This document shows, in pieces, positions 5,684 through 8,135 of a stretch of DNA of 8,135 bases. Position 1 is the first letter of the stretch; every line of letters starts with the position of its first letter. A program made the position numbers and the translations under genes. The notes beneath the pieces are model-generated. The model saw only the letters and a list, made by a program, of their open reading frames with translations. It made no database searches and had not been told where the DNA came from. Source of the stretch: Acidobacteriota bacterium (lineage in GTDB: Bacteria; Acidobacteriota; Blastocatellia; Pyrinomonadales; Pyrinomonadaceae); the NCBI GenBank assembly GCA_029777145.1, contig JAKOSS010000890.1, positions 1 through 8,135 on the forward strand. The letters run 5' to 3'.

Positions 5684-5781
5684 AAAGTAAAAAGTAAAAA
5701 GGGGAAAGTAAAAATTAATCCGGTTCAGGGATCAGTTTTTACTTTCCCTTTTTTACTTTCCCCTTTTTTACTTTTTACTTT
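5684..5781. terminator. Heptad-built palindrome filling the convergent spacer, probable bidirectional terminator
   Basis: The left arm has the 7-base words GTAAAAA, GTAAAAA, GGGGAAA, GTAAAAA at 5687-5714. The right arm has TTTTTAC, TTTCCCT (5736-5749), then TTTTTAC, TTTCCCC, T+TTTTTAC, TTTTTAC (5750-5778). Bases 5684-5714 pair with 5750-5781 over 31 Watson-Crick pairs with a single unpaired T, leaving a 35-base loop that contains an extra 14-base (two-heptad) copy of right-arm sequence. It lies directly after the LolA-like stop (5681-5683) and includes the plsC stop (5777-5775, minus), so it serves both convergent genes. The T-rich right arm in the plus direction is compatible with termination, but the function is inferred. 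Confidence 0.75.
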
Positions 5782-6566
5782 TGAAGAGCTTCCGCCACTG
5801 ACTTGCGCGTCTTCCGAAGCAGCGGCATGAGGTCTTTCTCGATCGTCAATCCTTCGGTGCTGATCGGCGGCTGCAAGACCATCTCGATCGTTCCGCCGTA
5901 CGCGACGCCGCGCTTCTTGCCCATCATCCAATCAGTTTCCTTGATCGCGACCGGAATGATCGGCGCCTGCGTCTGCAGCGCGAGATGAAAAGCGCCTTTT
6001 TTGAAAGGCAGGAGTTCGCCGGGCATCGCGCGCGTCCCCTCGGCAAAAACGCCGAACGAATATCCCGAATCCATCACTTCCCTCGCCTTTTCCATCGACC
6101 GGCGCGCCCGTTCGGCATTTGTCCGGTCGATCGCGATGATGTTGACGAATCCCATCCCGACGCCGAGGATCGGGACCTTGAGCAACTCCTTTTTCGCGAC
6201 CAACCCGATCCGCCGGCCGGTGAACAGAAACAGCGTCGCGGTGTCGAGATACGAACGATGGTTCGAGATAAAGACGTAGTTCTCTTTCGGATCGAGATTC
6301 TCGAGGCCCGTGACCTTGACCTTCACGCCGACCGATTTGAGCCAGATCCGCGCCCCGAAACTCGCGTACGGATAAAGCCATTCCTTTTTTCCGATCAGCC
6401 AGAAGACGATGATCGTCGGCGTCCCAATGATGATCAGCAAAACGGCCGCGACGATCCATCCCCACCAATACCGAAGTTTGCCGAAAAACCTCGATTTGTT
6501 AGACTCTTTGACAGCAAACGTCAGTTTCTTGTTCTGCTCAATCGCTTCGAGGGAAAGGTCTTGCAT
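5775..6566 (-). CDS. plsC: PlsC-type 1-acyl-sn-glycerol-3-phosphate acyltransferase
   Basis: This is a 263-residue membrane enzyme that transfers a second acyl chain to lysophosphatidate to give phosphatidate for phospholipid synthesis. One membrane segment (about 34-59, WWGWIVAAVLLIIIG onward) precedes the acyltransferase domain. Family blocks appear in order: ISNHRSYLD (100-108; catalytic H103 and D107), a GRRIGLVAKKELLKVPILG region (117-135), VFAEGTR (173-179; Ala replaces the usual Pro of FPEGTR), and APIIPVAI (201-208). The start is uncertain: ATG at 6566 is taken because it overlaps the divergent peptidase gene by only two bases, but there is no Shine-Dalgarno. GTG at 6608 and ATG at 6617 (the first with AAAAGG upstream at a plausible distance) remain possible and would overlap the neighbour more. 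The stop lies inside the convergent palindrome. The symbol denotes the family; other substrates such as a different lyso-lipid cannot be excluded. Confidence 0.88.
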   Translation of the reverse strand: MQDLSLEAIEQNKKLTFAVKESNKSRFFGKLRYWWGWIVAAVLLIIIGTPTIIVFWLIGKKEWLYPYASFGARIWLKSVGVKVKVTGLENLDPKENYVFISNHRSYLDTATLFLFTGRRIGLVAKKELLKVPILGVGMGFVNIIAIDRTNAERARRSMEKAREVMDSGYSFGVFAEGTRAMPGELLPFKKGAFHLALQTQAPIIPVAIKETDWMMGKKRGVAYGGTIEMVLQPPISTEGLTIEKDLMPLLRKTRKSVAEALQK

Positions 6567-8135
6567 GAGTCTTAAATCTATATTGTTTGGAACGATTTCC
6601 AAAATCACCGCGGTCATCCTTTTCGCGTCCGCCGTCCAGCTTTTCGCGCAAACTCCGCCGACGCCGAAATCGGTGCTCGGATTCAACCCGACGGACGACC
6701 GGACGATCGCCGACTGGACACAGATCACGGGCTATTTTGCCAAGCTCGACGCCGGTTCCTCGAAGGTCGCCGTCCGCGAGATCGGCAAAACGACGCTCGG
6801 AAAACCGCAGATCGCCGTGTTCATTTCGGCGGCCGATAACATCAAGAACCTCGACAAACTGCGTGCGATCAATGCCAGGCTTGCCGATCCGGCGTCGATC
6901 AAGGATCAGGCCGAACTTGATTCGTTGATCAAACAAGGCAAGACAGTCGTCTCGATCTCCTGTTCGATCCACTCGACGGAGATCGTCGCGTCGCAAATGT
7001 CGATGAACCTCGCCTACGAACTGGCGAGCGCGACCGATCCCGGCACGCAGGAAATCCTCAAGAATACGATCCTGATCCTGATCCCGTCCTCGAATCCCGA
7101 CGGAATCGACATCGTCGCCGACTGGTACCGGAAGACGCTCGGCACGAAATACGAAGGATCTGGACCGCCCGAGCTCTATCATTACTACGCCGGGCACGAC
7201 GACAATCGCGACTGGTTCATGCTCAATCTTCGCGAGACGCAGAACATCACGAAACTCTTTTGGCAGCAATGGTTTCCGGAGATCGTCTACGACGTCCACC
7301 AGCAGGGCCAGACGGCGTCGCGCATGACCGTACCGCCGTTCTTCGACCCGCCGAATCCGCGGATCGCGCCGCTCATTTTGCGCGAGCTCGGCGTGATCGG
7401 ATACAAAATGGCGGCCGACATTCAGGCCGAAGGCATCCCGGGCGTCGCGACCAACACAACCTACGACACGTGGTGGCATGGCGGATTCCGCTCCGCGCCG
7501 TACTATCACAATTCGATCGGGATCCTCACCGAGGCCGCGAGCGCGAATCTGATGACGCCGACCAAGGTCACCAAGGAACAACTGCAGCGGTCGTCCGCGC
7601 GCGGACTGCGTTCGGCGATGGAAACAGCGACGAATTTTCCTGAGGTCTGGGAAGGCGGCGAATGGCGTCCGGCGGACATTGCGCGGCTTGAAATGATCGC
7701 GTCGCGGTCGCTGCTCGAACTGTCGGCAAAATTCCGCGAACGCTATCTCAGAAATTTTTACGAACTCGGAAAGGCGAATCTGGAACAAAAACCGGACGAA
7801 CCGCAAGCATTCATCGTGACTGCCGGACAGCCGAGGGCTGAGACCCTGTCGCGCTTTCTCGAGATCCTGATGTGGCAAGGCATCGAAGTTTACGAGATGA
7901 CGCAGGAAGGATATTTCGCGATGGAAAGCGCGCGCCGCGACGATTTTCACGAAATGCCGTTGGGATCGTTCCTAATCTTCGTCAATCAGGCTCAGAAGAA
8001 CAACATTCTCAGCCTTCTGGAGAAACAGGTTTATCCGAACCGGCTCAATGCGAACGGCGAGGCCGAGGTCCCGTATGACGTCGCCGGCTGGACGCTGTCG
8101 CTGCAAATGGGAGTCGAGGCCGAACCGATCTGGAA
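6565..8135 (+). CDS. Large secreted M14-family zinc carboxypeptidase-like metallopeptidase (C-terminus beyond the right edge)
   Basis: The frame is open for 523 codons to the window end. Residues 1-28 are a signal peptide (MSLKSILFGTI start, cleavage after LFA). The M14 zinc site is visible: H136 and E139 in CSIHSTEI, and H245 in YDVHQQGQ, 109 residues later. The catalytic glutamate fits E323 in GILTEAASANL. Other blocks are IPSSNPDGID (173-182) and HDDNRDWFM (211-219), the likely Asn-Arg substrate pair. The later part (about 415-520) has LLEKQVYP (484-491) and PYDVAGWTLSLQMGVE (503-518), typical of the long (over 800-residue) M14 proteins of Acidobacteriota and relatives. It probably trims peptides in the periplasm or outside the cell. 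The start is supported by AAAGG at 6554-6558 and the signal peptide. It is divergent from plsC with start codons sharing CATG. Confidence 0.9.
   Translation, partial: MSLKSILFGTISKITAVILFASAVQLFAQTPPTPKSVLGFNPTDDRTIADWTQITGYFAKLDAGSSKVAVREIGKTTLGKPQIAVFISAADNIKNLDKLRAINARLADPASIKDQAELDSLIKQGKTVVSISCSIHSTEIVASQMSMNLAYELASATDPGTQEILKNTILILIPSSNPDGIDIVADWYRKTLGTKYEGSGPPELYHYYAGHDDNRDWFMLNLRETQNITKLFWQQWFPEIVYDVHQQGQTASRMTVPPFFDPPNPRIAPLILRELGVIGYKMAADIQAEGIPGVATNTTYDTWWHGGFRSAPYYHNSIGILTEAASANLMTPTKVTKEQLQRSSARGLRSAMETATNFPEVWEGGEWRPADIARLEMIASRSLLELSAKFRERYLRNFYELGKANLEQKPDEPQAFIVTAGQPRAETLSRFLEILMWQGIEVYEMTQEGYFAMESARRDDFHEMPLGSFLIFVNQAQKNNILSLLEKQVYPNRLNANGEAEVPYDVAGWTLSLQMGVEAEPIW
6586..6603. 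promoter_or_regulatory. Perfect 7-bp dyad, operator-like, between the divergent starts
   Basis: TTTGGAA-CGAT-TTCCAAA is an 18-base dyad lying inside the peptidase signal-peptide codons and about 20 bases upstream of the plsC ATG, next to a TATAGA -10-like element on the minus strand (6582-6577). It could be an operator for plsC. A dyad of this size is expected about once by chance in 8 kb. Confidence 0.25.

Noticed and set aside
5725..5931. Minus-strand frame ending in a Lys/Ser/Gly-rich tail
   Set aside because: The tail is the translated heptad repeat; plsC occupies the same strand in the supported frame.
6567..6728. Longest form of plsC starting at 6728
   Set aside because: It would cover the peptidase signal peptide and mature N-terminus by 160 bases and has no PlsC-like features there.
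6538..7950. 470-codon open frame on the minus strand opposite the M14 peptidase gene
   Set aside because: Its product is Arg/Asp-rich without domain pattern, and the opposite strand has a signal peptide, zinc ligands and family blocks. It is a shadow of codon bias.

Overview
The window looks like a chromosomal segment of a moderately GC-rich, Gram-negative-type bacterium. The best guess is an Acidobacteriota member of the Blastocatellia/Pyrinomonadales kind. The supporting signs are a futalosine-pathway menaquinone gene (mqnD), a Lol-type lipoprotein with an Asn/Ser/Thr linker, a secreted LolA-like protein with a Thr-Pro tail, and a very long secreted M14 metallopeptidase. This placement is inference from gene content, not a database match. 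I see no phage, transposon, CRISPR or rRNA/tRNA gene.

Layout. At the left edge (1-249, minus strand) is the N-terminal part of larB (nickel-pincer cofactor synthesis), divergent from a small lipoprotein gene (351-950). A 63-base palindrome built of 7-base words follows. Next come three plus-strand genes: a UbiX-type flavin prenyltransferase (1016-1633), a class I SAM methyltransferase (1761-2522) and mqnD (2531-3379). mqnD also seems to have its own promoter inside the methyltransferase gene, and a strong hairpin terminator follows it. The 334-base gap from 3380 to 3713 holds no credible gene. It contains that terminator, an inverted repeat that could fold as a multi-branched RNA (3453-3549), and a promoter for the next gene.

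Two secreted proteins follow, each with its own promoter-like site: a 335-residue protein with a helical N-terminal half and a duplicated beta-rich C-terminal domain (3714-4721, closed by a UUCG-loop terminator), and a LolA-like protein (4841-5683). The LolA-like gene converges on a plsC-type acyltransferase (5775-6566, minus). The spacer between them is entirely a second heptad-based palindrome. plsC diverges from a large M14 metallocarboxypeptidase-like gene (6565 to the right edge, incomplete), and their start codons overlap in a single CATG.

Functionally, UbiX and MqnD fit menaquinone synthesis by the futalosine route: MqnD makes 1,4-dihydroxy-6-naphthoate, and UbiX supplies prenyl-FMN for a UbiD-type decarboxylase acting later. 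The other genes are cell-envelope functions (lipoprotein, LolA-like protein, phosphatidate synthesis, secreted peptidase). No obviously new enzymatic system is visible. The most unusual signals are the two intergenic palindromes, which have different sequences but the same heptanucleotide architecture, and the candidate structured RNA after mqnD.
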